This document shows, piece after piece, positions 8,468 through 17,291 of a DNA stretch of 64,000 bases (position 1 is its first letter; every line of letters begins with the position of its first letter). Source of the stretch: Acidobacteriota bacterium (lineage in GTDB: Bacteria > Acidobacteriota > Terriglobia > Bryobacterales > Bryobacteraceae); NCBI GenBank assembly GCA_025352795.1, contig JANXSF010000003.1, positions 1 to 64,000 of the forward strand, written 5' to 3'. The notes under the pieces were generated by a model, which saw only the letters and a list, made by a program, of their open reading frames with translations, made no database searches and was not told where the DNA came from. The translations under genes and the position numbers were made by a program.

Positions 8468-10548
8468 TGCGCAAACTTATTTTCTTCCTCGCCGTTTCAG
8501 TCAGCGCCCAACAAATTGGCACTAACGCCCGACCCGCTAACGACCCCGGTGTCACCTTCAAAGCTTCCAGCCAGTTAGTCATTGAAACCGTCGTAGTGAA
8601 AGATAAGAACGGCAAGAACGTGGAAGGCCTTACCGCCAAAGACTTCGCCATCACAGAAGACAACATCGCCCAGCCCATTAAATTCTTTGAATTTCAGAAA
8701 GTGATTGAAGAAGCCGCCAGCCTGCCCGATATCAACAAGGTCCAACCCTTCGCCCGCCTGGCGCATACGCAAATTGCCCCCGAACCGCCCGGTGAAACCA
8801 AGTATCGCGATCGCCGTCTGTTGGCCCTTTACTTCGATATGACTGCCATGCAGTTGCCCGATCAAGTTCGTGCCTTCGCCGCCGCCCGCAAGTTCGTCAA
8901 GTCCCAAATGACTTCCGCCGACCTCATGGCCATCATGACTTTTTCCGGTGGAGCCGTTCGCGTCTTGCAGGATTTCACCGCTAATCGCGAACGGCTTGAT
9001 GCCACCTTGCAAACCCTCATCATCGGCGAAGATGAAAATGCTCCGCCGCTGGCCAACGATCCTGCCGCTGCCGACACCGGCGCTGCCTTCGGCCAGGATG
9101 ATGGCGAATTTTCCGTCTTCACCACAGACCGTCAACTGGCCGCTTTGCAAACTGCCGCCCGCATGTTGGGTCAGCTAAACGAAAAGAAGTCGCTCATCTA
9201 CTTCGCCGGTGGCATGCGCTTGAATGGTGTGGATAATCAAGCCCAACTCAATGCCACAGTCAACGCTGCCGTTCGTTCCGGTGTTTCCTTCTGGCCAGTG
9301 GATGCTCGCGGACTGGTGGCCGAAGCTCCCTTGGGCGATGCTACCAAAGGCTCACCCGGCGGCATCGGCATGTATACCGGCGCATCCGCACTATCCGCTG
9401 CGTCCAATTTCCAACGCTCCCAGGACACGCTGTATACCCTGGCTTCCGATACCGGCGGCAAAGCCTTTCTCAACGGCAATAACTTGGATGCTGGAATCGT
9501 ACAAGCCCAGCAATCGGTGACCAGTTACTACATTCTTGGTTACTACACCAGCAACGAAAACCTGGACGGCAAATTTCGTCGCGTGAAAGTTACTCTCACA
9601 AACGGACTCGCCGCCAAGCTCGATTACCGTCAAGGTTACTATGCGGGTAAGCAGTTCAATAAGTTCAGTGTGTCCGACAAAGAGCGGCAACTGGAAGACG
9701 CGCTCATGTTAGGCGATCCTATCACTGAACTTACTATTGCCATGGAACTTGGGTTCTTCCAATTGAACCGCGCCGAATATTTTGTCCCGCTAATCATCAA
9801 GATCCCCGGCAGCGAACTGGCTCTAGCTCGGAAAGGCGGCGCTGAACATACCCGCATTGATTTCATTGGCGAAGTGAAAGACGAGTTCGGTTCCACCATT
9901 CAAAACGTGCGCGATAAAGTGGACATCAAGCTCAGCGATTCCACCGCTGCAGAACTATCCAAACGCCCCATTCAGTACGATACCGGCTTTACTCTGTTGC
10001 CTGGAAAGTATGTAGTTAAGTTCCTCGCTCGCGACGCTGAAACAGGTCGTATTGGCACTTACATCAACAAATTCACCATCCCCAATTTGAACAAGGAAGA
10101 CAAGCGCATCCCCATCAGTTCGGTGGTGTTGAGTAGTCAACGGGTGAATTTGAAAGACGCTCTGTTCAACGCATCCAAGGAAAAAGATAAGAGTGAAAAC
10201 ACCAATCCCTTGGTCTTAGACGGTCAAAAACTGATCCCCAGCGTCACCCGAGTCTTCAGCCGAGCCCGCGAAATGTTCATCTATCTGCAAGCCTATCAAC
10301 CCACAGCCGCAGAGTCCCAGCCTTTGATATCCTACGTCACTTTTTATAGCGATGGAGTAAAATCCTTTGAGACCCAACCCATGGTTGTTACAGACGTCCT
10401 ACCCAACCGGTTAAGAACCATGCCACTGAAGTTCAGCCTACCCTTGAGTAAGTTACAACCCGGCGAGTATGTGGTGCAAGTAACAGTGCTGGACCCCGCA
10501 ACCCAGAAAGCAGCCTACTGGCAAGCCCCAGTGATGGTCATCCCGTAA
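8467..10548 (+). CDS. VWFA-related exported protein (TIGR03436 type)
   Basis: The 693-residue protein begins with a short signal peptide (MRKLIFFLAVSVSAQQ). Residues about 35-75 carry the family N-terminal pattern (VIETVVVKDKNGKNVEGLTA, DFAITEDN), and residues about 115-400 form a von Willebrand factor A-like fold (LLALYFDMTAMQL, FVKSQMTSADLMAIMTFSG, SLIYFAGGM). The MIDAS-like DMTAM is degenerate compared with DxSxS, so metal-dependent adhesion is uncertain. The C-terminal 250 residues are beta-rich and unassigned. TIGR03436 proteins are typical of Acidobacteria and have no proven role. One-base stop/start overlap with the TonB receptor gene implies coupled translation and possibly a shared envelope function. 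Confidence 0.85.
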   Translation: MRKLIFFLAVSVSAQQIGTNARPANDPGVTFKASSQLVIETVVVKDKNGKNVEGLTAKDFAITEDNIAQPIKFFEFQKVIEEAASLPDINKVQPFARLAHTQIAPEPPGETKYRDRRLLALYFDMTAMQLPDQVRAFAAARKFVKSQMTSADLMAIMTFSGGAVRVLQDFTANRERLDATLQTLIIGEDENAPPLANDPAAADTGAAFGQDDGEFSVFTTDRQLAALQTAARMLGQLNEKKSLIYFAGGMRLNGVDNQAQLNATVNAAVRSGVSFWPVDARGLVAEAPLGDATKGSPGGIGMYTGASALSAASNFQRSQDTLYTLASDTGGKAFLNGNNLDAGIVQAQQSVTSYYILGYYTSNENLDGKFRRVKVTLTNGLAAKLDYRQGYYAGKQFNKFSVSDKERQLEDALMLGDPITELTIAMELGFFQLNRAEYFVPLIIKIPGSELALARKGGAEHTRIDFIGEVKDEFGSTIQNVRDKVDIKLSDSTAAELSKRPIQYDTGFTLLPGKYVVKFLARDAETGRIGTYINKFTIPNLNKEDKRIPISSVVLSSQRVNLKDALFNASKEKDKSENTNPLVLDGQKLIPSVTRVFSRAREMFIYLQAYQPTAAESQPLISYVTFYSDGVKSFETQPMVVTDVLPNRLRTMPLKFSLPLSKLQPGEYVVQVTVLDPATQKAAYWQAPVMVIP

Positions 10549-10690
10549 GGACTACGAGTTTTATCTGCGTCCCATCTGCGGATACCTAGTCCCCCCTCGT
10601 TTACCCAAGCAACATAAAGAACCCCCGCTCCCCAGCCGATTCAAAGAAAGGGATACTAGTGTGCAGTACCCTCTCACAAAAGGATAATTA

Positions 10691-12532
10691 ATGAAAACAC
10701 TATCGTCTTTGGTTCTGTGCGTCGCCTCCCTTCTGCCGCTCCATGCCCAGATGACCCCCAGCCAAAGGATGTTGGACATTCAGGTTTTGGCCAGTCTTTA
10801 TGCCAAGCAATACGCTCCCTACGAATGGAAACGCGATGTCTTTCAGTTCGACCTCTTAAACCTTGCCCCTTGGGTGGAACGTGCTCGCGTTGCCAAGGAC
10901 GATTTGGAGTTCTACCAGATCATGGCCGAATACGTCGGTAGCCTGAACGATGCTCACGATACTTACTTCAACCCCTCCAGCTTTTCCGCCGAACTGCCCT
11001 TTAACGTCGACATCTACGATGGGAAAGTGCTCATTGACTTTGTCAGCCGATCCCTGCTGCCCATCAGAACCTATCCCTTCGATGTTGGCGACGAACTTAT
11101 TTCCATTGATGGGCAACCCGCCGCCGATCTGTTGACCGAATTAATGAAGATTGATTCCTACGCCAACCCTCTTTCCACCCGCCGCTGGGCGGCCGATAAG
11201 CTTACCTATCGGGCTCAGTCGCAAGTGCCACGTGCCGTAGAACTTGGCGATACCGCCGCAGTCGTCATTAAATTGAAGAGCGGAGTCACCGCAACCTACA
11301 CCATCACCTGGATCAAATCCGGTTATCCCATGAAAAAGATCGGGCCTGTTCCTGCTCCCCGCCTGGCCCACCTCGCCCCCAAAAGTAACAAGCTTCCCGT
11401 TTCCAACTTGCAGCAGGATTTGAGCGACACCCTTTCTTATATGAGAAATCTGGTGCGATTGCAGTATTTGAAAGGACGCCCCAAACGACAGATTCCTCAA
11501 CCAGATCAGCAAGAACCAGATGAGCAAGAAAGAGATCAGCCAGAACCAGATCAGCAAGCCGAAATCATTTCCACAGAGCCTGTTGCCGATCCCCCTACTC
11601 AACAAGTGTTGGGATATCAGGATCCGCGTCCGGTTTTTGACCCACCCAGCGGCTTCGTCCAGCGCTTGGGCAGGCGTACCACCGATTACTTCTATTCCGG
11701 AACTTACATCGCCCAAGGTAAGAGAATTGGGTACATCCGCATCGCCGATTTTGCACCGTTGCCCTTCTCCTTACTCAGCCTGGCAACCCGGCAATTCGAT
11801 ACCGAAATCACTTTTTTCAACGCCAATACCGATGGCGTAGTGGTGGACGTCATGCGCAATCCCGGTGGCTACGGCTGCTACGCACAGTCCCTGTTCGGCA
11901 GCCTCACCACCAAACCTTTCCGGGGCGTTGGGCAGGAAGTTCGCCCCACCATCGATTTGGTGATTTCCTTCCAACAGAGCCTTGCCGATGCCTTAGATTT
12001 AGGAGCCACTCCCAATGAAATAATCTGGCTAACAGGTATCACACACGATATTGAAACCGCCTATAACGAAAATCGCGGGCGCACCGGTTCTCTCCCCGTT
12101 TGTGGCCTTATTCTCGATGTTGCCCCATCTGCCAGCAGCAATGGTGCCGCCACCGGTTACAGCAAGCCCACTATTTTGCTTACCGATGAATTCACCACAT
12201 CGGCCGGAGATCTGTTTGCCGCCATCTATCAGGACAATAAGCGCGGTCCCGTGGTGGGTATGCGTACCGCTGGTGCTGGCGGTTCCATAGGGGACTTCAT
12301 CCCAGTAGGTTTCTATTCTGAAGGCTTCTCCAGAGCCACCCAAACCCTGTTGGTACGACCCAACGCAGTGGCCATCACCGGATATCCAGTGACCAACTAT
12401 CTGGAAAACGTCGGCGTCCACCCCGATCTGAAAATCGACTACATGACTGCCGAAAATCTGGCCAAGAAAGGTCTCCCCTTTGTCCAGGCATTTACAGACG
12501 CCATGATTGCTGAAATTAACCGGCCCAAATAA
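10691..12532 (+). CDS. S41-family (C-terminal processing type) peptidase
   Basis: The 613-residue exported protein has a signal peptide (MKTLSSLVLCVASLLPLHAQ). Residues about 110-150 look PDZ-like (YPFDVGDELISIDGQPAADL), and residues about 340-590 carry the S41 catalytic core: DGVVVDVMRNPGG (oxyanion region), then ILLTDEFTTSAGDLFAA with the probable catalytic Ser in TTSAGD, then VVGMRTAGAGGS. S41 enzymes are periplasmic serine proteases that trim or degrade unfolded C-termini. A striking spacer near residues 260-290 is made almost only of Gln, Glu, Asp, Pro and Arg. The start ATG follows AAAAGGATAATTA. It is separated by 142 bp from the VWFA gene and probably has its own promoter. Confidence 0.85.
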   Translation: MKTLSSLVLCVASLLPLHAQMTPSQRMLDIQVLASLYAKQYAPYEWKRDVFQFDLLNLAPWVERARVAKDDLEFYQIMAEYVGSLNDAHDTYFNPSSFSAELPFNVDIYDGKVLIDFVSRSLLPIRTYPFDVGDELISIDGQPAADLLTELMKIDSYANPLSTRRWAADKLTYRAQSQVPRAVELGDTAAVVIKLKSGVTATYTITWIKSGYPMKKIGPVPAPRLAHLAPKSNKLPVSNLQQDLSDTLSYMRNLVRLQYLKGRPKRQIPQPDQQEPDEQERDQPEPDQQAEIISTEPVADPPTQQVLGYQDPRPVFDPPSGFVQRLGRRTTDYFYSGTYIAQGKRIGYIRIADFAPLPFSLLSLATRQFDTEITFFNANTDGVVVDVMRNPGGYGCYAQSLFGSLTTKPFRGVGQEVRPTIDLVISFQQSLADALDLGATPNEIIWLTGITHDIETAYNENRGRTGSLPVCGLILDVAPSASSNGAATGYSKPTILLTDEFTTSAGDLFAAIYQDNKRGPVVGMRTAGAGGSIGDFIPVGFYSEGFSRATQTLLVRPNAVAITGYPVTNYLENVGVHPDLKIDYMTAENLAKKGLPFVQAFTDAMIAEINRPK

Positions 12533-12966
12533 GTACCCGTGACTTACAGTACTTACAATCCAAGTTAGTTCTAATTCGATTGGAGTACTGCATTTAGGTA
12601 ATTGTTTGTTCCAGTACTTTCTGGTATCTTTCACTATTGACTTATTCGACCTTTGGCGAGCTGGAATCCGCAATTGCGGATTCAGGCGAAGGCGAACAGG
12701 TATAACTGAGCCCCCAGCAATCCTGGTGCCTCAATTGTGCATGAGAACTGTTCGCCTTTAACCCGTGGTTCGTGAAACACCGCTTCCCCTCGCGCTGGGC
12801 CTCCTTTTTATACCGATTATACGGAGCCTGGCCACTGACGGGAGCGGTTTTCACCACGGTGCTGCAAACTCGTTTGCAACACCCACCTACCGTAAAGATT
12901 AATTCAACTGCTGTCGATCCACAACATGTAGAAGTACCAAAATAGTAGACTAGTACTTAAGGGGAG
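12533..12966. other. 434-bp intergenic region rich in inverted repeats
   Basis: No convincing reading frame lies here. Several dyads are visible. GAATCCGCAATTGCGGATTC at 12664-12683 is a perfect 20-bp palindrome. AAGGCGAACAG at 12689-12699 pairs perfectly with CTGTTCGCCTT at 12748-12758. TGCAAAC at 12863-12869 pairs with GTTTGCA at 12872-12878. GGTATAA near 12699 can pair with TTATACC near 12812. An imperfect hairpin built on AGTACT lies near 12548-12590, just after the S41 gene. The region could hold a small structured RNA, a palindromic repeat element or operators; no known RNA family and no CIRCE element was recognised. Confidence 0.5.
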
Positions 12967-14067
12967 TTGCGCACCGGCTCTTCCTTTCTTTACAATCTGT
13001 TAAAGCTCGCTAGTGGACAGCACAGATTTATCTTGACTCAGTCACCACAGCATTCGCGAAACAAGGCCATTCTTCATTCCATCATTGAAGCCTACATCGC
13101 CACGGGCGAACCCATTGCCTCACGCACCGTGTCGCGTCTGCGTGGCAGTGAATTAAGCCCCGCTAGTATCCGCAATGTCATGGCAGATCTGGTCGATGAA
13201 GGCTACTTGGCTCAGCCCCATACTTCCGCTGGTCGCGTCCCCACGGCCAAAGCATTTCAAAGTTATGTCCAAGGTTTGGCAGGCCGCCGGCTCGCCTCTG
13301 CTGACATGCACCGTGTGCGCAATGAACTGCGCATGGCCGATACTGTGGAAGCGAAAGTGGAGTGTTCCTCCCATCTGCTTACTGAAATTACCCGCAACGT
13401 CGGCATTGCCGCAGTAATCCCATTACCTAACCAGACCTTGAAGCATGTGGAACTGGTTGCACTTTCAGAAAATCGCGTTTTGATGGTGGTGGAAACGACT
13501 GACCGTATGGTGCGCAATCGCGTTGTGGATCTGCATCTTACTGTAAGTCAGGATCAACTCAACGGCATCCGCAATTACGTCAACGAAAGCTTCAGTGGTT
13601 GGAAGCTGATCGACATCCGACGGGAACTGAAGCGTCGCACAGAACAGGAAAGCGCTACTTACGACGCCATCCTGAAAAACCTTGAGCTGTTGTATCAAAA
13701 AGGTCTTCTCGACATCGGGCTGACGCCGGAAATTCATCTGGAAGGTACCGCCAACCTGGTTGCCGGAGACTTGCCTTTTGAACGCGAAAAAATGCGCGAC
13801 CTGTTCCGTACCTTGGAAGAAAAGCGTCGCTTGATTGAACTGCTGGATCGGTTTCTTGAGTCTGGGACCGGCGAAGTAAGCGTCCAGGTGGGGCTCAAGG
13901 AAATCCATTCCAGCCTGGAAGATCTTTCCCTCATCGGCTTTTCCGTGAACCTGCCCAACGGGCTTTCCGCAAAAATCGCCGTGCTTGGTCCGTTGCGTAT
14001 GGATTACGCTCAAGTGGTGGCTGCGGTCTTCCATGTGGGCGAAACATTGGAAGCCCTTTCTGCTTAA
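12967..14067 (+). CDS. hrcA: Heat-inducible transcription repressor HrcA
   Basis: HrcA represses chaperone operons by binding CIRCE elements and is released when unfolded protein occupies GroEL. The family is visible from the N-terminal winged helix (LHSIIEAYIATGEPIASRTV, SPASIRNVMADLVDEGYL, PHTSAGRVPTAKAFQ) and the C-terminal GAF-like part (VSVQVGLKEIHSSLEDLSLI, AKIAVLGPLRMDYAQVVAAV). The gene is first in a hrcA-grpE-dnaJ order. The start is uncertain: TTG at 12967 gives 366 residues and follows AAGGGGAG, but its first 22 residues are not family-like, and TTG at 13033 gives a more typical N-terminus. No CIRCE dyad was found upstream. Confidence 0.93.
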   Translation: MRTGSSFLYNLLKLASGQHRFILTQSPQHSRNKAILHSIIEAYIATGEPIASRTVSRLRGSELSPASIRNVMADLVDEGYLAQPHTSAGRVPTAKAFQSYVQGLAGRRLASADMHRVRNELRMADTVEAKVECSSHLLTEITRNVGIAAVIPLPNQTLKHVELVALSENRVLMVVETTDRMVRNRVVDLHLTVSQDQLNGIRNYVNESFSGWKLIDIRRELKRRTEQESATYDAILKNLELLYQKGLLDIGLTPEIHLEGTANLVAGDLPFEREKMRDLFRTLEEKRRLIELLDRFLESGTGEVSVQVGLKEIHSSLEDLSLIGFSVNLPNGLSAKIAVLGPLRMDYAQVVAAVFHVGETLEALSA

Positions 14068-14092
14068 ATCCGATTTCGGGTAAAATGAAGTT

Positions 14093-14638
14093 GTGATAGA
14101 AACTATGGAACCGAATGAAGCCTCTAGCCCAAAAGGTATGGAAGCTGAGGCCGATTCCGCCTCAAAACAAGATCTTGATCCCCTCAGCGCGATGACTGCC
14201 GAACGGGATTCCCTGGTGGCCGCCAAAAATGAGGCCCAGGATTTATTGCTGCGCACTCGTGCCGAATTTGAAAATTTCCGCAAACGCATGGAACGCGAAA
14301 AAATGGAAATTCGCGATCATGCCAGCATGGGGATGGCCGAAAGTCTGCTCCCCGTGGTGGACGATCTGGAACGTGCACTGAAAGTGGAATGCGCAGACAA
14401 AGAGTATTCCAAAGGTATGGAATTGATTCATGCCCGCCTGGTAGAAAGCCTGAAAAAACTTGGCCTGGAACCATTGGAGGTTTTGGGTGCCAAGTTCGAT
14501 CCTAACTTGCATCATGCAATTGACCGTGTATCCGGCACCGATGCCGAAGACCAAACAATCTTGGCCGAATTTCAGAAAGGGTACAACTTCAAAGGACGCC
14601 TGTTGCGTCCGGCGTTGGTTAAGGTAGCAGTGGAGTGA
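14093..14638 (+). CDS. grpE: Nucleotide exchange factor GrpE
   Basis: GrpE releases ADP from DnaK during the chaperone cycle. The 181-residue protein has an acidic, low-complexity N-terminus, a long coiled coil (about 40-95, with LLLRTRAEFENFRKRMEREK), the dimer region MAESLLPVVDDLERALK, and the C-terminal beta wing (KFDPNLHHAI, GYNFKGRLLRPALVKVA). The start is GTG at 14093 preceded by GAAG; an ATG four codons on (14105) is an alternative. It lies 25 bp after hrcA and overlaps dnaJ by 4 bp (GTGA), so the three form one operon. dnaK itself is not in the window. Confidence 0.95.
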   Translation: MIETMEPNEASSPKGMEAEADSASKQDLDPLSAMTAERDSLVAAKNEAQDLLLRTRAEFENFRKRMEREKMEIRDHASMGMAESLLPVVDDLERALKVECADKEYSKGMELIHARLVESLKKLGLEPLEVLGAKFDPNLHHAIDRVSGTDAEDQTILAEFQKGYNFKGRLLRPALVKVAVE

Positions 14639-15747
14639 CAAAGCGCGATTACTACGAAATATTAGGGCTAAATCGTGAGGCTGACGAAGGTGCCCTAAAA
14701 AGCGCTTACCGCAAGCTGGCGATGAAGTACCATCCAGACCGCAACCCTGGCGATGGCGCTGCCGAAGAAAAGTTCAAGGAAGCAGCGGAAGCCTATTCCG
14801 TCCTCAGTGACGCCCAAAAACGCGCCGCTTACGATCATTATGGTCATCAGGGCGTCGCCGGTGCCGGGCAAGGGTTTGACCCCAATCAATTTCAGGATTT
14901 CGGCGATATCCTGGGCGATTTCTTCGGCTTTGGCGATGTGTTTGGCGGCAAAGGCCGTTCCCGTAACCGCGCCCAGAAAGGCGAAGACCTTCGTTACGAT
15001 TTGGAGATCACACTGGAAGATTGCATTCGCGGCATGTCAGCCGATATTCAAGTGCCGCGCCTGGAAAGCTGTGGAACCTGCAAAGGAACCGGCGCTGAAG
15101 CCAGTGATGGGCTAACTTCCTGCCCCATGTGCCGCGGTCGTGGTGAAGTGGTTTTTCAACAAGGCTTTTTATCCATCCGCCGTACCTGTTCGCAATGCGG
15201 AGGCCGCGGTCAAATTGTGCGCAGACCTTGCAAGAAATGCAATGGCGAAGGCTACAATCGCACCGAACGGAAACTGCGCGTAAATATTCCTGCGGGCGTG
15301 GACACTGGCACTCGCATGCGTTTGACTGGCGAAGGTCAGGCAGGCATTAACGCTGGGCCAGCGGGCGATCTGTTCGTCGTCATCCGCGTCAAGGAACATT
15401 CCATATTTGATCGGAAAGATGCCGACCTGCATTGTCGTGTCCCCATCAACATTGCCCAAGCCGCATTAGGGACTGAGGTTGACGTTCAAACCTTCGACGG
15501 CCTGGAGCGCGTCAAAGTACCAGAAGGCTCACAGCACGGCGATGACGTCCGGCTCCGCAGCAAAGGTGTCCCAGTGTTAAGCGGTCACGGTCGCGGAGAT
15601 TTGTTTGTCCACATAGAAGTGCGCACGCCCAGGAAAATAACTCGCGAACAACGCAAGTTGCTGGAACAGTTAGCAGAAATTCTGCCAGCCTCCAATGAGC
15701 CAGAAGAGAAGGGCTTGTTTGACAAAGTGAAAGACTACTTCATGTAG
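14635..15747 (+). CDS. dnaJ: Chaperone DnaJ
   Basis: This class I J-protein delivers unfolded clients to DnaK and stimulates its ATPase. Residues 1-68 are the J domain with the HPD motif (MKYHPDRNPGDG). A Gly/Phe-rich linker follows, then four zinc-binding repeats, CGTCKGTG, CPMCRGRG, CSQCGGRG and CKKCNGEG (about 146-205), then the substrate-binding beta domains and a short dimerisation tail. At 370 residues the length is normal. The start is GTG at 14635, overlapping the grpE stop by 4 bp. A strong inverted repeat about 40 bp after the stop may end the operon. Confidence 0.97.
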   Translation: MTKRDYYEILGLNREADEGALKSAYRKLAMKYHPDRNPGDGAAEEKFKEAAEAYSVLSDAQKRAAYDHYGHQGVAGAGQGFDPNQFQDFGDILGDFFGFGDVFGGKGRSRNRAQKGEDLRYDLEITLEDCIRGMSADIQVPRLESCGTCKGTGAEASDGLTSCPMCRGRGEVVFQQGFLSIRRTCSQCGGRGQIVRRPCKKCNGEGYNRTERKLRVNIPAGVDTGTRMRLTGEGQAGINAGPAGDLFVVIRVKEHSIFDRKDADLHCRVPINIAQAALGTEVDVQTFDGLERVKVPEGSQHGDDVRLRSKGVPVLSGHGRGDLFVHIEVRTPRKITREQRKLLEQLAEILPASNEPEEKGLFDKVKDYFM

Positions 15748-15788
15748 CCAATCCAGGGGCCAGGAAATGCAAGCCGAACGAACGGGGG

Positions 15789-15832
15789 GCATGTTGGGTC
15801 TGGCCCAAGCAACCGACCTCCACCCAACATGC
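15789..15832. terminator. Hairpin after hrcA-grpE-dnaJ
   Basis: GCATGTTGGGT at 15789-15799 pairs perfectly with ACCCAACATGC at 15822-15832, an 11-bp stem around a 22-base loop. It lies between the ends of the convergent dnaJ and histidine kinase genes, where a bidirectional terminator is expected. No run of T follows on either strand, so it is not a classic intrinsic terminator; it might stabilise the 3' ends instead. Confidence 0.4.
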
Positions 15833-15896
15833 ACAACTGCCATCAGCGAGTCGCCAGACCAGCGTGTCCCCTTTTGGCGACCTTCACGCGAAACTC

Positions 15897-17291
15897 TCAG
15901 CGGTTGTCATACATGGAACCCCTACTAAACAACACCGTAAATCTCGCACCCAAACCTAACTGACTAGCCACCAGAATTTTCGACCCGTGAGCCTGCGCGA
16001 TCATCTGCGCAATCGACAAGCCCAACCCTACCCCATCACGATCCGTTCGAGCAGTGTCTACCTGATAGAATCGTTCAAAAATATGACCCACCGATTCCGC
16101 AGGAATCCCCTCCCCGGTATCTTCCACTGCCAGCACAATCCCCGCTTCTTCAGCCATCGTAGAAATCGTAATTGAACCACCCCGCCCTGTGTACTTCAAC
16201 GCGTTATCAACCAAAATAAATAGAAGTCTGCGCACAGCATCTTCGTTCGCTAAAACAACGGCGGGTCCGGCCATCAAAGCCTGCTTCAGAAATTGCCCGC
16301 TCCCTTCAGCAATAGGCAGGCTTTGCAACAGAACATCCGCGACGATGCCATTCAAATCTGTTTCCGATACAAGAAATTCCGTGCCACTAGCATCAGCCCG
16401 AGCCAGTGTCAGTAGCGATTCTGTAAGTTGAGTCATCCGCTCTGACTCCTGCTGAATCGTAACTAATGACTTACGATACTCATCCGGCGATCGCTCCCTG
16501 CGTAACGCCAATTCCGATGTAGTGCGAATCAAAGTAAGTGGCGTTCTCAGCTCATGCGACGCATCGGCGGTGAATTTTTGGATCCGTTGCACAGCACCTT
16601 CCAGACGCGCCAGCAACTCATTCCACGTTTCAGACATTCGTTGTAATTCATCGCCCGTTTGCGGCACCTTCAATCGTAAAGAAAGGTTTTGAACACTAAT
16701 AGAACGGGCGATGCTGGTGATTTCATCCACCGGACTAAGCGCCCGCCGACTGATCCAATAACCACCCAGGTAAGCACCCAGTAAAATAGCTGGAATCATA
16801 AAAAGCAAAAGATTGCGCAGTGCTCCCATAATTTCCTGTACCTCATTCAGCGGCGCGGCAACGCGAGCATTGTAAGTGATGCCGTTGTAAGTGATGCGAT
16901 CACTCAACATACGAATGGCACCACCAACCCCTCCCACGGTGCGGAATGCTGGCTGCTTCCATTCCATTGGCGCAACAATCAACGGCGTATGTCCGGCAGG
17001 AAGTAACTGTTTGCCTGAACTATCCCGTAACTCAATCAATTCCCCGTTGGGTACTTCTTTGGCGAACTCAGCAAGTTCTGCAGCAAGACCGGCGCTGTCC
17101 ACTTGAGGGCCCTCCACTTCCAGCACCTTTTGTAAGCCTTCAATCCGCTGCGTAAGTCGCAAATCCACACTGCGAATCAGAAAGTTGTCCAGCGCAAACC
17201 AGATGGAAAGTCCAAACAGCACTAATCCTAAAAGAAGCACCGCCGAATACCAGACAGTCAGCCGAAAACGAATGGAGTAAGTGGCCATCAT
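15897..17291 (-). CDS. Two-component sensor histidine kinase
   Basis: The 464-residue inner-membrane kinase has a transmembrane segment near 10-32, a periplasmic loop of about 130 residues, a second segment near 160-182, a HAMP linker, the HisKA phosphoacceptor helix (SHELRTPLTLIRTTSELAL, His246) and the HATPase domain with N box (ILVDNALKYTGRG), G1 (VEDTGEGIP) and G2 (GVGLGLSIA). It resembles CusS/QseC-type kinases. Its ATG overlaps the stop of the response regulator by 4 bp, so the pair is coupled. The genes face away from a metal-efflux cluster, suggesting heavy-metal or envelope-stress sensing, which is inference. Within the loop a 13-bp sequence is duplicated (ITYNGITYNA). Confidence 0.93.
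   Translation of the reverse strand: MMATYSIRFRLTVWYSAVLLLGLVLFGLSIWFALDNFLIRSVDLRLTQRIEGLQKVLEVEGPQVDSAGLAAELAEFAKEVPNGELIELRDSSGKQLLPAGHTPLIVAPMEWKQPAFRTVGGVGGAIRMLSDRITYNGITYNARVAAPLNEVQEIMGALRNLLLFMIPAILLGAYLGGYWISRRALSPVDEITSIARSISVQNLSLRLKVPQTGDELQRMSETWNELLARLEGAVQRIQKFTADASHELRTPLTLIRTTSELALRRERSPDEYRKSLVTIQQESERMTQLTESLLTLARADASGTEFLVSETDLNGIVADVLLQSLPIAEGSGQFLKQALMAGPAVVLANEDAVRRLLFILVDNALKYTGRGGSITISTMAEEAGIVLAVEDTGEGIPAESVGHIFERFYQVDTARTDRDGVGLGLSIAQMIAQAHGSKILVASQLGLGARFTVLFSRGSMYDNR

Noticed and set aside
12533-12966. CIRCE element for hrcA
   Set aside because: I looked for the TTAGCACTC/GAGTGCTAA dyad and did not find it; the dyads present have different sequences.
15789-15832. 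Classic rho-independent terminator
   Set aside because: The stem is perfect but there is no T-run on either side, so it is listed only as a hairpin with low confidence.
16870-16897. Tandem 13-bp duplication in the histidine kinase
   Set aside because: It stays in frame and encodes ITYNGITYNA in a variable periplasmic loop, so it is a small coding duplication rather than a regulatory repeat.
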